The notes: generated by a model from the letters alone, not told the origin. A stretch of DNA of 64,000 nucleotides from Agelaius tricolor (GCA_023055355.1 JALJCS010000007.1:5196001-5260000), one strand, 5' to 3'. Shown: positions 23,301 to 38,400, counted from the first letter of the stretch. Numbers and translations: made by a program.

Positions 23301-26300
23301 CAGTCAGAAAATGGGTTTTGTCTTTAGCATGTCTGCTTAGGAAAAAAGGGTGAAGAATTAAATCAATCATAATTATTTTCTGCTTGTTTAATTCAAGCAA
23401 TCTTTTAAGTGAAATTACTTGGTTCTTATCTAAATTGGAACTTTGCAGAGTCCTTATCTGCCTGAAGGAATACATTTCTCTCCATTTTAATGAAGAAAAA
23501 GGGGAGACTTCATTGCAGGAGAGACTTGACAACTTACTGGATCGTTTATGAACCTGGCCTTTCACTTGAATGGAAAAAAAATATTTGTCTACTGGATGAT
23601 TAAATTTTTAATTTAATCGTATTTGGCTTTAAATGAGACTTTGAATCATTCCTTGACACTTTTATTGCTCTCAGAACCCTCAGTGAAACAGATGAGTCCA
23701 TTCTGTCAATGTGCCAGTTCACCCCAGTCTGTGTAGCCATACATTCTAATTAGTCTTTAATTAGCAATTTAAAAAAAAGTCCTGCTCTCTTCAAAGTTAA
23801 TTAAAGATCTGAGCTCTGGGGTTTCTGGGGGCAAAATCCAGTGTATTAACCCCTGCTGCAGAGTCTACTGGAAAAATTCAATCCCCCAGGTGGGATGCAC
23901 TTAAAGCTGGGCAGTGTTTCTTGTCCCTTGACCAAGGGGGAATTGAGTTTGTTTGTCTGAAATATTGATTGACTTTTTTAAATGGAGACTTCTCAGCCCA
24001 AATGTCCTCTTTTTTTCCATGGACATTATTGCCAAGCTGCCCCTTTGGACTGGCACTCTAGACTTGTTCTTTCAGGTGTTTTTCTGGCAAAGCTGGGAGT
24101 TTTGTCAGAAAAACACTGGAGGAAGGAATTTGCTTTAATATCTGTGACTTTGTGCTCAAAGCCAATAGAAATGGTGGCAATTTATTGCAAATAAATGCAC
24201 AAACTGCCTGGGTATGAGCTCAGCTCCCTTGAGAGTTGACTTGGTGTTTCCATCAGGATGGAGCCCCTTTGCTCCCTCTGTGCTGTCTGCAGTTCCCGTT
24301 TAGGTGTGATTATGGTTGTTTGCTCTACAGGGCAGAACTCTGGGGTTCTTTTAAGCAGAACTTCTCTGTGCTTTGTGAATAGCTGGAAAATGAAATACAA
24401 AAGGCTTGATCCATTTTTAAAAAGTAACTTAATACTTTCAATATTTAAATAACTTAATATTTTGAAAAATATTAAGCTGATTGTTTAAAAGCCTCTATGA
24501 TGATGGATTTTTTTATTTTAGACATTTTGACTGTTAGGACCTCATGCTTTTGCAACTCATCTTACCACTTTTAATCAAGTCTGTTAAATTGGATTTTGGA
24601 TTTTCTTTTGCCTAAGGCCTTTAAAGAAAAGGGCACCTTGCTAATAACTGATGTTTCTCCTATTCCAAAATGATGTTTTAAATAAGGTAGAGTTTAGCAT
24701 GGGCTTGCCAATGTTTTCCTGATATATTAGAGGTAGAAGTGTATTTTTTTGTTAAATACAACATTGGTAAAATGTTTGCTGAAGTCTAAATGTGCCTGTT
24801 GGAAATTGAATGTCAGTGCACATTCACTGACATTTTTCTTGTTATATGTAAAAATGGTTAGGAAATAATTAGTACCTTTAAAGTGACAATTTGTTTTGAA
24901 AATTATTCTTAGATAAGAGCAACTACAAACAGCTACTGGGAGCTCTGGATTACTCATTTTTGTGTGCATATGCAGTTGGGATGTATTTGAGGTAAAACCC
25001 CACTCTCTTTACTGTTTATTTATTAGGTTATTTGACTTCTGTGATATTGTGCTTTCCTACTGCAGAGATTCTGATGGAGAGTGAGATATTGATTGCTGAA
25101 GGGAAAAAAGCCAGCATGATTCTGAGCCCCAGTGGTATCAATCTCTGATACACTGGAAGCTTTTCAGCTGCACCAATCTTGACTGAATATTTTCCAGGTT
25201 GAAGTCTAGCCTGTCTTTTTCTCATCTAGAATGTAAATCAATCAGTCAGTCAACCTCCAGCCATTCTCCAAATTGCACTGATTGGGTTTAAATTATTGTC
25301 CTGGCTTTCTTTGGTCAAAGAATGGGAGCAGACACCTCCTAAAATAATACCAAACCCATCCTAAAGTGTGCAGTCTTAGCTGCTGTTTGGAGATGCTTCT
25401 TTTTATTGACTAAAGCCAGAACTTCATGACTTGAATTGTTAGCAAGGGAGACAAGTCTCACTTTCAATGGCTGGAGACACATAATTGGGAAATGACTCTG
25501 TAAGTAAATGACTCTGAATATGCTCCAGATGAGTGTCTCCCTGAAAGATGCTTGTGCAGATGTCAGAATTTAGCAATTAATGAACTTTTGTTGGGGCTTT
25601 TTTCCCCCCGTCAAGTGCTAAAAATTGCTTTTTTGCTGCTATGAAGGCAAGCAGCAGTTACCAGTAGAGCTTCTCCTCAACCAGAATTTTAAACACCACA
25701 AAATATCCTTCATTTGTGAAGGCTTTTGGAGTGTGATCTCGTTCTTAATGATGGCTTTTCTCTCTATTTCCTCCCCAATTCCAAGTGGACTCATCGGAGA
25801 GCGGCTGCCCATCCGCTACTACCTGACAGGGGGGATGCTGGCCAGTGGACTCTTCACTGCAATGTTTGGATTGGGTTATTTCTATAATGTGCATAATCTC
25901 TGGTTTTACATCATGGCCCAGGTAGGCACAGTGTGAATTTAGACACTCAGAGTTCCTCCCATGGTGCTGTTCAGGGTAATACTGAGGTTTTTCACTTGCA
26001 CACAGTGATGGTTGGGTGGGAGGATGTAAATGCTGGAATGTCTTGTTGATGACAGGCAGAAGTGATAGAGTGGGTACCCCCAGGCTTTATTTTTGAAAAA
26101 TGGTGGGGTTTTTTATTTAGTTGAAAGCAATTTAATGTGTTTCACTCTGTGTCAAATCAGCAATCAGATCTTTGCAAGCTTAAATGCGGGTGAGTTTTGA
26201 AACAAGCGTGTTTACTTCTGTCAGTCTGCCAAGACCTGAGTGACACATCCTGGCTTTCTCTGCAGGAAAATTCCATTTACACTGCTAATGATGAGCAGTC

Positions 26301-29300
26301 TCCCACACTGGTGTGGCTGGGAACAGGCAGCTTATGTAACCAGGTTCACTGGGGGAGATTCTTCAGAGCTCTGATCAGGTGTCAAGAATTTTTACTATTG
26401 ACCAAGATGGAATTTAGGTCAGGACCAGGCTAGGGCTGGTACTGGGGCCATTTTGGACAGGTCTGCACCTTGCACTGCTGCTTTCTGTGTTGTTGCAGTA
26501 ACACTCTCACCTCTGGCACATCTGCATGGCAGTGAGCAAGGTGGCATGGGGAGATACTAACCTGGCACAGCACTTCTGTAACCTTGCCACAAATTAATCT
26601 GTGATTAACTAATAACCCCAGCCTGCTGGCATCAGGGGTTTTCCAGGACAGGAAATGCCACCTTTAGGGTTGAGCTGACTGTCTCTGCCCTGTGGGATGT
26701 GCTCAGTGAGCCCTGTAACTCCAGGGGGGTCTCACACCACCAGCCCCATTGGCTTTTGTTGGGTAGAGTGAGCTTGGTTTTGGTTGGGTAGACTGAGCTT
26801 GGTTTTGGTTGCATGTTCAAATGCTCATTGTACATGTGAGGTTTTGTATTGTGATGTTTGTGTTATGGTGCAATTGGAGACAGGGAGCTTTTTGTGATGC
26901 TTTTAATGTTCTGTGCAATGTGGAGACTAAAATAATTCTTACTTCACCCTGAATATATTTAATTAAATTCCTCCTCTCAGTTTATTTACAGATGTCTGTT
27001 AAGCATTTTAAAGTTATCCAGTCTCCCCTAAAGTTGTCTTTTTTTCTGCTTTATTTGATTGCAAACATGCTTTGCCATATGCTCAAGTTGAGATAAGTGA
27101 TATGCTGCTGCTTGACTGTGGGGAATTCACTTCTCTTTTCAGCTCAGAGCAGTGTGATTTTTGGTAAATATGTGACTGAATTACAGTATTCTGTGATTTA
27201 AATCATAAACTAATTATAGGTATGGAGGTAGAAGGAAGAATCTCTGCAAAACTTTGTAACTTGTTTCTTCTTGGGGGGGAAGAAATGCTTTCAAAACCAC
27301 CCACTAAATTTCTAAATGCAATGCATTTGTGTAGACTTCCTTTTCCCAATGCAGAACTTGGCAGGAATTGTGTAGGAACCTGGTTTATGGCAGGAAATGT
27401 TTATTTATTATTTTTTATGTACTTTCAGATAGCCAACGGGTTGGTGCAAACCACTGGCTGGCCAAGCGTCGTTACATGTATTGGCAACTGGTTTGGAAAA
27501 GGAAGGTAAATGATACAAAATCCACAGCTTTGCAAGTACAGATCAATGCATTCTGCCTGTGCTATTATAATATCTATTTAAATATCTTTCTTAGTCTTCT
27601 GTGGCCTTTTTTTTGGTGTTTTTTTTTTGTTGTTGTTTTTTTTAAAGAAACAAAGCGGTGAGAATTTTGAGAGGAGCCTCCTTTGTTATGCTATTTAATT
27701 TATATATGGGTTTGAAACTGTCTCCCTCATGTCAAAACAGTGTTCTGTGGTAGCTCTTCTTCAGATGAATTATTTCAGAATTGTATTAGAATAATTCTTG
27801 TAAATATAAACAGTCTAAAACTACTCTTAGTAAAGGCTGTTATTATGCCATTTTAATGTGAAATTTCCTGTGTTTTCCTCTGTGTTGCAAAACAGTTGTC
27901 AGGGCATAACTGTAAAAAATACCTTTGTGTAATGTATTTTTTTTTCTAACACACTTACATAAACTTGAAAATTTAATTTAGAAGACAAAATACATATGGC
28001 AACTGATTTAATCTTTCTTTTATCACCTTCTTTAAATCATCTGCTTGGTTTGTTTTTGTTTTTTTTTATATTAATCCTGCACAGTGATCACTCATGATGT
28101 TTATTTTGTCACACCATAGAGTAATTTTCCATAAATTTTGCAAGAGTTGCCTGCCAAACCCACTGGCTTTGATAATGGTTGATGCATGTAGCATATAATA
28201 ATGCTACTGTGGTACCATCCTTTGTCTGTGTAGAGCATTGTTGTTAATCAGTTCCAGAGAAGGATGTACTGAAATTCAGTATTTCATTTTTATATAAACC
28301 ACAGGATAGTTAAAAAGATAGTTAAAAAGATGGAGCCTCAAACTAATTTTCCATTAGGAAATGCAGAGAATGGTAACTGTCATATAATATTGAACAAGAC
28401 TGGGGAGTCTGTGCAAAATAAATACATTTATTCAGGCTTTGCTTTGTGCAAAAGCAGCATCCTTTACTTTTAGGATGCCACACAGTGGGCTGGTGAGTAG
28501 GGCTCTGGTTTAAATGTCAGTGACCTGGTCCTTGTTTTCATTCTGCTCTAATTCCATGAAGCATGAGCAGAACTCTTAAATTTTGTCTTCAGGCCATGGA
28601 AAAGATTCTGTTTAATTTAGGCTGCTCCAGGTAAAATCCTGCTGAGGGCAAGGCAGTTTTCCCATGATATAAAAGGGAAAAAAAAAATCCTGTTTTCTTG
28701 ATTTCAGTGGGATTTTGGTGCTTTGCCTTAGCTCAGATGGAGCTGATGTGCAGCAGCTCTAATCTGGGATTTCCAGCAGACAGGAACCTGATGTGTGCTT
28801 ATCCAAGCTGGTGCAGGTGTCACCTTCTGCCAGAGCCCAGCAAGTCCAGAATGGGATCAGAAAATACTGAATTTGCTCCCCATATCCTCTACAGTTTGTT
28901 TTCTTCTGCATGATGTGTGTTTTTGTTTGTTTTGTTTGGTTTTTTTTTCTTTAGTGCAGGAGAGGTTTGATCATGGGAGTAGCATGTAGCATGAATAAAT
29001 GATCAGTTAAAGAATCATAATCTATATTTCACTGACACCTCAGCTGCACAGCCATTTTGTTACACTTTTCTCTCTTGTAATGAATGTTTGTGTGTTTTGT
29101 TTGCTTTTTTCTAATGCAGGAGAGGTCTGATCATGGGAGTCTGGAATTCCCACACTTCAGTGGGGAATATCCTGGGATCCTTGATTGCTGCTTACTGGGT
29201 GTCCACGTGCTGGGGTCTCTCCTTTGTGGTGCCTGGGCTCATCGTGGCTCTCATGGGGGTTCTTTGTTTCCTGTTCCTCATTGAACGTGAGTGCTCCACT

Positions 29301-32300
29301 GGGACACAGCGTGGAGGGCTCAGCTGTGCCCCTGCTTAGACAGCTCCTTCCCAGGACCCTTGGTGGGGAAGAAGGCACCTGGTGGTCCTTCAAAGAGCTT
29401 ATCCAGTCACAATCACTGAGGTTGGAAAAGCTCTCCAAGGTCATCCAGTCCAACTTTGACTGATGCCCACCCTGACCCCAGCCCAGAGCACCTCCAGGGA
29501 TGGGGACTCCAAACCTGCCTGGGCAGCCCCTGCCAGTATTTAACAACCCTTTCAGTGAATATATTCCTGCTGCTGTCCAAGCTGAGCCTGCCCTGGCCCA
29601 GCCTGAGGCCGTTCCCTCTGCTCCTGTCCCTGTGCCCTGGGAACACAGCCTGACCCCCCTGGCTGTGCCCTGCTGGCAGGGAATTACAGACAATAATAAA
29701 TACAGCAATAAAACACCCCCTGAGCCCCCTTTTCTCCAGGTGAGTCCCCTCAGCTGTTCCTCATCTGGTTTGTGCCCCAGACCCCTCCCCAGCTCCTCTG
29801 ACAGAGTGACACTTGAGAGTTCAGCCCCCTGTCCTGTCACCAGCCCCCTGTGTTGGTAAATGCCTTCAGTGTCCCTTGGCTGAAGGTCCCACCTGGCTGC
29901 AGTGAATGTTCTGGCTGCCATTCAGCCCCCACCATCATCATCATCCTCTGTGCCATGAGTTACTGGAGGCAGCTGAGGGAGCAGCTTCTGACACTTCAAA
30001 TTAGAAATGAGAGAGGAATGCCCCATCCTGTTCCTATGCAGGCATGTGAATGTTTGTTTTACTGTAACTGTCCTGTCTCAGGAGGTGAATTTTGGCAGAT
30101 AAAACAAGAATTCTGTAACTAGCTGGACTGCCAGAGTAGCACTTTTTACCTCTACTGTCAGTTTATTGTCAGTAAATTAGACTATCTAAAAGTGTTTCAG
30201 GAGATTTCTTAGGCTTGTTTTCACTATTAGCTCTGTGTGGTATTTTATTTCAGATCCTAAAGATGTCAGTTGCTCCTGCACACCATCCAGTGTAAGTAAA
30301 TGCATTTTCTTTTTTGCTTTCTGCCTCCTAATAGACACATTTATTAAGGTGGTTCTGTGAATCAGATTGTGTGTGTGGCCCTTTGTGCCAGGCTGCTGTA
30401 ACTGATGCTGTGCTTGAGGCAATGATTGGTTTTCTGTGCTTCACTGATAAACCAGGAGTTTCTCTCAAAGTAAATGAATTTAAGAGGTGAATTAATTTGC
30501 TTTGGAACACTTGATCTTACAGTAAACCAAGTGAAAACTGTCCATCTCTTTTTTTGTCTTTTTCTTGAGTTTTCTTAATTTACTTCAATCTTCCTGAGCA
30601 TTTTTGTAGGGTGTTTTGTTCAAGTATTTAGTATTAAAATAAATAAGTAATAAATATTATTTCTTTATTAAGGATTTTAGAATGTTGTATCAGAGGTGGA
30701 AAGATTTCCCTAGGAAGTCCCAAGCTACTGTGTGAGATGATTCCTTTTCTGCCTCATGAACCCAAGAAGAGGAAGGCAATCCAAATGGAATTGGAGAAAA
30801 GTAAAAAGCAAAGAAAGGCAACAAAAAGGGCATTAAGAAAACCAGCTGTGTGCAACTTCTCATGACAGAAATGTCATTCCTGGCCCAGTTTTGTTCAGGA
30901 CTGTGCTCACAGGTCGATTTTGTTTCATGTTCCCTGAGACTCTGCTCTGTGTTTGTCTCTAGTGCAGCCAAAATCTGGAGCAGTTCTTGCTTCAGGCTCC
31001 GAGGAGCCCTTGGGCAATCAGTTCTGCCACATTTCCAGGTATTTTTCTGGAATAGTAGAGGGCATTGGCAGAGCAGGCCATGAGCTTTCCCATGTCTGAG
31101 GGCAATCAGGGCTGTTGGTGAAAGTCCCAAGGGAATCCCACATGGAAATTATCTGTACATGTGGAGTCATCTATGCCTTTTCTTTGCCAGTCTCACAGGG
31201 AAATTGTACAGGGTTGATTGCTCTTTTTTTACCCCCTAATGTTTTCAGATCAATGGAGTTTCACATTTTAAATGCTTTGAATAGGAACTGAAGGCAACTT
31301 TTCTAGTCTGTGTTCTTTCCTCTTTTCCAGTTATTTTTTTTATCTTCATATGAAGCACTTCTGATAAAGCTTCTGATTGCTTTTGATAGTCTGTGGAACT
31401 CCTTATTTTATTCCTGTGGGACAAGGTGGGCTCACACTATGCTCTGTATTTTTCCTTTTTTTCCTCTTTCATGTCTTAGAAGTAATTTCTGTAAATTGTG
31501 AGAGTATTTGAAGTGACTCTCATTGCCTGCTGTTAAAGAGTCCCATTTTCCTTAGATTTTATATAGTTCAGAGCATTGTTTTTATAGAATATCCTGTTAA
31601 GCTTTATGGAAATAAGTATTAATTTGTTTCAAATACACTTTAACTGGAGAGAGCATAACTAAAGAGCTCCTCACAGTATATTGCTCATATGTCTCAGTGA
31701 GCTGGTGTGGAAAATTCTGACATGCAGTATCTACTTATCATGATACTTTTAACAAGTAATTTAGTATTTTAGGAGCAATTTCCCCCATTTGCAGAAAAGG
31801 AGGAGCATTTGACTCAGTCTTCACTAGAGCAGCAGCAAGGTCACTGCCCCAGGCTCATTCTCACTGTGTGGGATGAATTTGACCTCCTGTTTCCCTGGAA
31901 ACCTCACTCTGCAGAGCAAAAGGCATCACTTCTTCCTTCCCTATTTCCGTTTCACATCTGGAAATCTGGGAGGAGTTTACCACAGGGCTTCCCCACTTGC
32001 CTTGGACCCTTCTCAGATTGAGATTTGCCTTGTCCTGGGGAGCTTTATGTCATTGGAACTGCCCAAAGACTTCACTCCTGAGTGGTCTGCAAGGATTCTA
32101 AACCCTCGTGGAAGGGGCTCACAGCTTCTGTTCACCACAGACAGGTGGCCTTAGAAATTAAGGAATTTAATTAGGTAGGAGTTCAAGATGTCCAGATGTA
32201 GATGTGGTGATGACAGTTTCTGACTGTAAAGAGAAGTGAGTGCTAATGGAAGGGAGGTTGATGTAGTAAAATAGGGAAAAATATTTGATCTGTGTTGTAC

Positions 32301-32406
32301 AAGAGATGGAATTTAGCAGGTGTAAAATACTTGCTGTCCTTTTTTTTTTTCTCAGTCATTCTGTTCAACCTGAACAACCTTATGTGCTTTTGCAAATAGT
32401 TAGGAA

Positions 32407-32453
<47 letters not shown>

Positions 32454-35400
32454 AGGTATTAAACACACACACTTGCTTTTCTCCTAAGGCTGTGGCAGGT
32501 AATTTTGGCCAGATGTCCTGGGTAGGTGCAGGCAGCTCTGCACTAAAAACTAAATCTCCTTGTGGAAGAATGAGGCCAGTTAAATTTAAGCAGCACTAAA
32601 ATAAATGCTCAGCACGAGGGAAGGGTTTATATTAAGATTGAGAGATCACAGTCCTCTCTGTGTGATGCCAGTCTTGGATGAATTTGATCTAATGTTTATT
32701 TGCAGCATGGTCCTGAGCCCAATATTTCCACAGAGTTTGTAGTGGTGAGTAATCAGATTTCATTGAGCTGTCCAAAACCACAGATGGAGAGTCAGGCACA
32801 GAGCCTTGAGCGTGTGGTTCTTTCTCTTTATTCTCTGGTTTCCTGGGCTGTGCTTCATTTGCCTGAATTCATCTTGGCTCTGATTTACCCATCTGACATT
32901 TGTTTCCAGATAAATACTTGAGGTCAATAAAGTGCTTCTAAATGCTGGCATTGGAGGCTTAATCTTGACTTTCTGGAGGGCTGTACCTATGACAAATGCA
33001 AGTGAGAAGTCAGTGGGTGTTATTCAGAATTGCTGCACTTCCTTTATGAAAGTTTAAGAGGAGATTTGACTTTTTTTTTCCCCCTTTGGGAAATGTGATT
33101 TAGAAATGGTTTTATTGCTTCTCATATTTTCTCCCTGTGCCTTTTTCCCCCCATAGTTACATCATTTTCATACAAACTTGTCTTTGTACTCTAAGAACTT
33201 CCTTTGTCTCAACTTTGCATTCCCAGAAAACTTCCCTCCCTTAAACTCCTGCTGCAAAGTGCTTGTGCATTTAAAAATTACCAGGCTGCAATTTTTATCT
33301 CCTGGAAAGGAGGAAGAAGTTTAAGTATTAAATGTGCAGCCTCTCAGTCTAGTCCTTTTCCCCAGACATTTTCTCCTTAGTCTAGTAAATCTTATTTTTT
33401 GACAGTCAAATGAAAAAGTCATTCATTTTTCCTCTGCTGAGCTGCTGATTAAAAATGTAGATGACTTGTCTCTAGGTAATGGATTTTCTTCCTCGTGGAT
33501 TCTTGTAAATCACATTTTTGACAAGAGCCAGATTTTCTGTAAGATAAAACTTAAAAATCTGTTTCATCAGACCCTGGGGGCTCGAGTGTTGTTGGTTGAT
33601 TTTAAAGAATGCATGTCCAAAACTGCTTGTGCCTCAGCTCTGTACTGAGCTGCAGAATTGCCACAGTTTATCCTCAAAAGTATTTTTTCTTCTTAGAAGG
33701 ATTTGATTGATGAAGGGAAATTTGTGTAAAAAATACTGAAATACACACTCTTGATTTTTTTTTGGCGGGGGGGGGGAGAATTACCCAGGAGATGGAAAGT
33801 TCTAAATATACACAATTATTTACAAAAATCAGTGATTGATTTTGAGCTGGAATGTTCAGTCAGGATTTGCATTCCTTTTTTATTTGTGAGCTTGAGGAGG
33901 GGGTTATTAGGGGCAGAGTTTGTAGGGCTTTTTATTGTTCTATCTTGATTTTTTTATTTTTCACTGTGGCATCCAGTGTTGGTTAGACCCTTCAGCATCT
34001 CATCCCTGAGCAATTCACAGTGCTTCTTTTGGACTTAGCAATAGGTTGTCCATACCTGACTGCAAGACTACTTTAGAGCTGTATATTTAATTCAGCAGAC
34101 AAATCTGAGTGTCCCTGGTAAATCTTTTTAGACTAAAGATCTCCGAATGGTGTTTTCCAGTGAATTCCAGTGGTGTTTTCCAATGAATTTTGGTGTGAAC
34201 TAACACAGGAATGTACTTGTTAATAAGTGAGGATAGAAAGTAAGTCCATCAGGTGCCTAAAATGTAGATTTTTGTGTCATTTTTTTCTTCTGGAACTTGC
34301 TGGAGTGATCAGACTCCTCATCAATACTCCTGCCCACAAGAACACAAGAATTTATGGGCTAAAAGAATTTAGTCTTACAGAATATAAGCTAAATGGATGG
34401 ACTTTTCTTTTAAAGGGATTAAGAGAGTGAAAAATCAAGGTTTTTATGAAACAAATCAACTTCTGTAGTTGCTGCTGGAATCATCTGCTTAAAGCAAAAA
34501 CTGAGTTTGTAATGTCAGTAAGTTCAGTAGAGGAAAAAGCAGCTAAAGATGTTGAGAGGGGCATGACTGTGCTCTGAATTCAGCTCCTTCTGTATAAAAC
34601 CAGTGTGAAATAAGCCTTCAGATCAATTTGTGAGTGCATTTTATGTCCATTGCCATAGGTCTGTGTAAGCACTTGAAAATCTCAAACCACACAGTCATCA
34701 AATGAAAGATGCTCCAGTTGGGGTTATGTTTCTGTTACAATGCACAACAACTTGTTCCAGAGAGATGATTTACAATAATGTAATCCTAAAAAATAATAAT
34801 TAAAAAAAAGGATAAAAAAAGCAGAAAAAATGAAAAAAATAGGTTTTTTTGTTTTCTTTTTTCAGAGTTCTAAAACCTTCCTGAACGGTGCCTCTCGGTG
34901 CAGAATCCAGATGCCAACCTTAAATGCTAAGGAAAATGGCAAACCTCAGGTAAAATAGGAAATATTGCTGTAAAATAGCACAGAAGACTTCTTAAGGTTC
35001 ACATGAAACATTTACTGTTTGTAAAGATTATTCCTCTTTTTATGATGCTGAAATCTGCTTCCATCTTCAGACACAAATGTAGCTTCAGAGGAGGGAACTG
35101 AGCATTAGCTGCCATAAATAATGCAAACTGAGCTGTTTGAGATGGCACTGCTTGCTCAATTGGTCTTTTTTATTTTGTGATCTTGACACAATTCCATCAA
35201 AAATAATGCACTGCAAAGTGCTTTAAAGGCAGCCCACTTGAAATATTTAAATTATGTATATTTGTCCCGTCCTTGCAGTCTCACTTCTCTCTCTTTTCCT
35301 TTCAAAAGCTGTCTGTACCTAACAAGATTATATGTAGAAATGGAGAGTTCTAAATATACACAATTATTCACAAAAATCTTGCTTAAAACTCATAACCATA

Positions 35401-38400
35401 AGGGCTGCTATTTCTCACTAGAAAATGAATTCTGGACTTGCCCATTTTGTGGACAAAATAGCATTTTATCTTGTGATGGACTTGAACTGAAAATTTCCAT
35501 TTGAAATTTTGTGTCTGTATTCAGTACACTTGGCACATTGTATCCTGAGAGGATAACTTTTTTTAAACTTCTTTCACACTTTTCCAGGAAAATAGAAACT
35601 TCCTGTTCTCTTTATCCTTTGCCCATAGAATAATAATGAGCATTCACAGGGTGGAATAATCAGTGTTGAGGAAAAAGTTTTGAAATTTTTGCTGAGGAAA
35701 CACTTCAATACAGCTTAAACCCCCTCTGTACTGAGTTTATTATTTTAGTGTGAGCTGCCCAACAACAGTCTCCAGCACAAAACCCATTTGTGTTATTTCA
35801 CAACCAGCTGGAAGGTAAGGGGAGATGTAAAAATACCAGCAGGTGTCTTTAGACAGGATGGAATTTACAGGAGAAATTCTTTTAAATGTATGGAAGAAAG
35901 GGTGGTGGAGCACTGGAATAAGTGAGAAGCTGTGACTGTTCCATCCCTGGAACTGTCCAGAGCCAGGCTGGATGGGGCTTGGAGCAACCTGGGATAGTGG
36001 AAAGAGGTGGGAATTGGATGATCTTCCATTCCTTTCCAGCCCCATCCAATCTGTGATTCTAAATCATGATGACAGAGCTAAAAACCCACAGAAATCAGCA
36101 AATCAGCAGACAGATTTCCTTTTTAACTCTGCTACTGCCACCCTGTGAAGGGTCTGGCCAGCCAAGGGTGAGGAACCTGCACCCCTGTCCCACTGACTGG
36201 TGTCCCTTGGGAGCAGGACAGAGGGACAGCACAGACAATGAACTGGGGGAACTGCTGGCAATCCTGGGAATATCCCCCCTTCTCCCTCTTCCCTGCCAGC
36301 TGGGGAATGCTTGTAAGACAGAGTCTCAACAAGGTTTAAAAATAATAAAATCACTAAATCCCCTTCTTTGTTGCTCTTTGGGGCTTCCTGATTTTCTGCC
36401 AGTGACAGAAGAACGAGTTGTTCTTGTCAGAGCCAAGCTGAACATCTTCCCCTTTTCATAGGGGTTATTTGGAGCTGATTTTCACAGGCAGCTTTTGAGC
36501 CTCTACAAACAGCAGATGTTCTGCATTTATGCCTTGGTCTCCAAGCACATTGGAATGGCAGCTTTTACTGGGTTTTCATTGACCTCTGCAATTACTGTAA
36601 AAAGGAAGCAAATACTCAGGATCTGCAGTGACTGAAAGCAGAATGTGGTTTTGGCTGCGTGACCTGAATAACTCTGTGCCTTCTTTGCTGCTTGTGTTAG
36701 CTTGGCCTCTTAAAAATGACACAAAACTGGGGGATAATGAATCCTTCCCCAGAGATCAAGAGTGTGCCATATGCCTAATCATGCTCTAGACAAGTGGGCA
36801 AAGCTGTACAAGTCATCTCTGCCAAGCACAAACTGCTGGGTTTATTTATCCTTTAGCTCTGTGCAGCATAAAAACCCCCAAATCATTGACAAAAGTTTCC
36901 AGCATGAGTTTAAATAAGTTATTTAGACTTTGGTCACCTCTGCTTCAATATTTACCCATTCCTCTAAAACAGATTGAGAGCTGCTTGTCTGAGAAATGAG
37001 CAGCATTGCTTCAGACAGTCCTGGCTGGGTTTGTTGTGCTGATTGTGCAGGAGATACTCAGACACCATCTAGAATCCACTGGGGAGCTTCACTGCTTAGA
37101 CCCTTCTTTTTTCCCTTCTTTTTCTCCACTCTCTCTCATATTTTAAAAAATTTTAATAGCTTATGGTTTGAATTGGTGCTGTTAAAATAGTTCAAGTTTT
37201 GAAGTTGCTCCAGTAATTCAGAAGAGAAATATTTTTATGATCATGGAGTGACTCCTGGGCCATGACATAGGTCTGCAGGGCTATGTCAAAGGTCTCTAGA
37301 TGTTTTTTTGTGTCTTTTGGTTAATGCTTTATCACCTGAGCCCAGACACTGGACTCCTGTATTTCCTGCATCCCATCTAACAATCAAATCTAAAATTTGG
37401 ATGCTGCATGGCATCTAAAACTATGCTGAGTGTCTGGGCTCAGGTGTCCAGATGGTTCCCTGGTGCCCTCTCCTAAATGATGTTATTTAAAAAACTGAAT
37501 TTATTTAGAAACACTGAATGTAAAATAGCAGAATTGAATTTTTCCTGCACTTAGGGGTTTTTTCTCTCCCCATCAGCTTAGCAAATATTAATCCAAGTTT
37601 TCATCTTTGCAATAAGCACTGGAAATGGAACAGCCTGCTGTTATATCCTTTCTAGCCTACAGGCAAATATATATTTGAGGCTTAATTCTTCACTGAGGCT
37701 TTGTTCAGATGCTGAAGAATTAGGAGAAGGAAGACAGTGTGTGGAATACATAAATAGGAGAAATGCACAGCTTGGTAAAGCCTCTCAGCAAGCAGGTGAC
37801 AGTGAGGATATCTGCATCCCATCCTTTTTCCAAGTTGGAAAACAAGTACTGAGGTCTATTTATACCTGATTTTTGGGGTTTTTTTTCTGTGTACAGCTGT
37901 AAGATGTAAATTTCCAGTTCTATTCTCAGAGTTCACTTCAGTCTGGTAGAGGATTAAAAATAACATAAACTCTCCTGGCTACACTGGGATGGCTTGTTCT
38001 TGTGCAGTGGTAACTTGCTCCACAAGTATTCTTAGCAGCCAGTGGAGTTCTTGAAATAAAATCCCTCCTAGTACTAGAAAAGAACTCAGAATTCACAACT
38101 TGGGCAGTGCTGGTGAACTCCAGGCTTTTATATTTTGCAATGCTCAATTGCAATGCTCAAATGGAACAGATTACAGATTTGAAAAAAAAAATAAGTGATT
38201 GCTTAACAGAAAGCACTCACTGTCCATAACTCATGGAAAGATGGCCTGTACTTAGATCAGTCAGTAAGATGATGTTACAGAGCCTGAAAAACTGGCTTAG
38301 TATTTGTACAGAAAGAAGATAATACATGATTTTATACAGAAATGTATCCTTGTAGAAATTCCTTTTACACAGTGTTGTAGGACTCAGTAGCTTGTCAGCT

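Noticed and set aside
29157..29921. 254-codon minus-strand open frame
   Set aside because: It spans the complement of SLC37A1 exon 7 and an inverted CR1 fragment, so it is not an independent gene.
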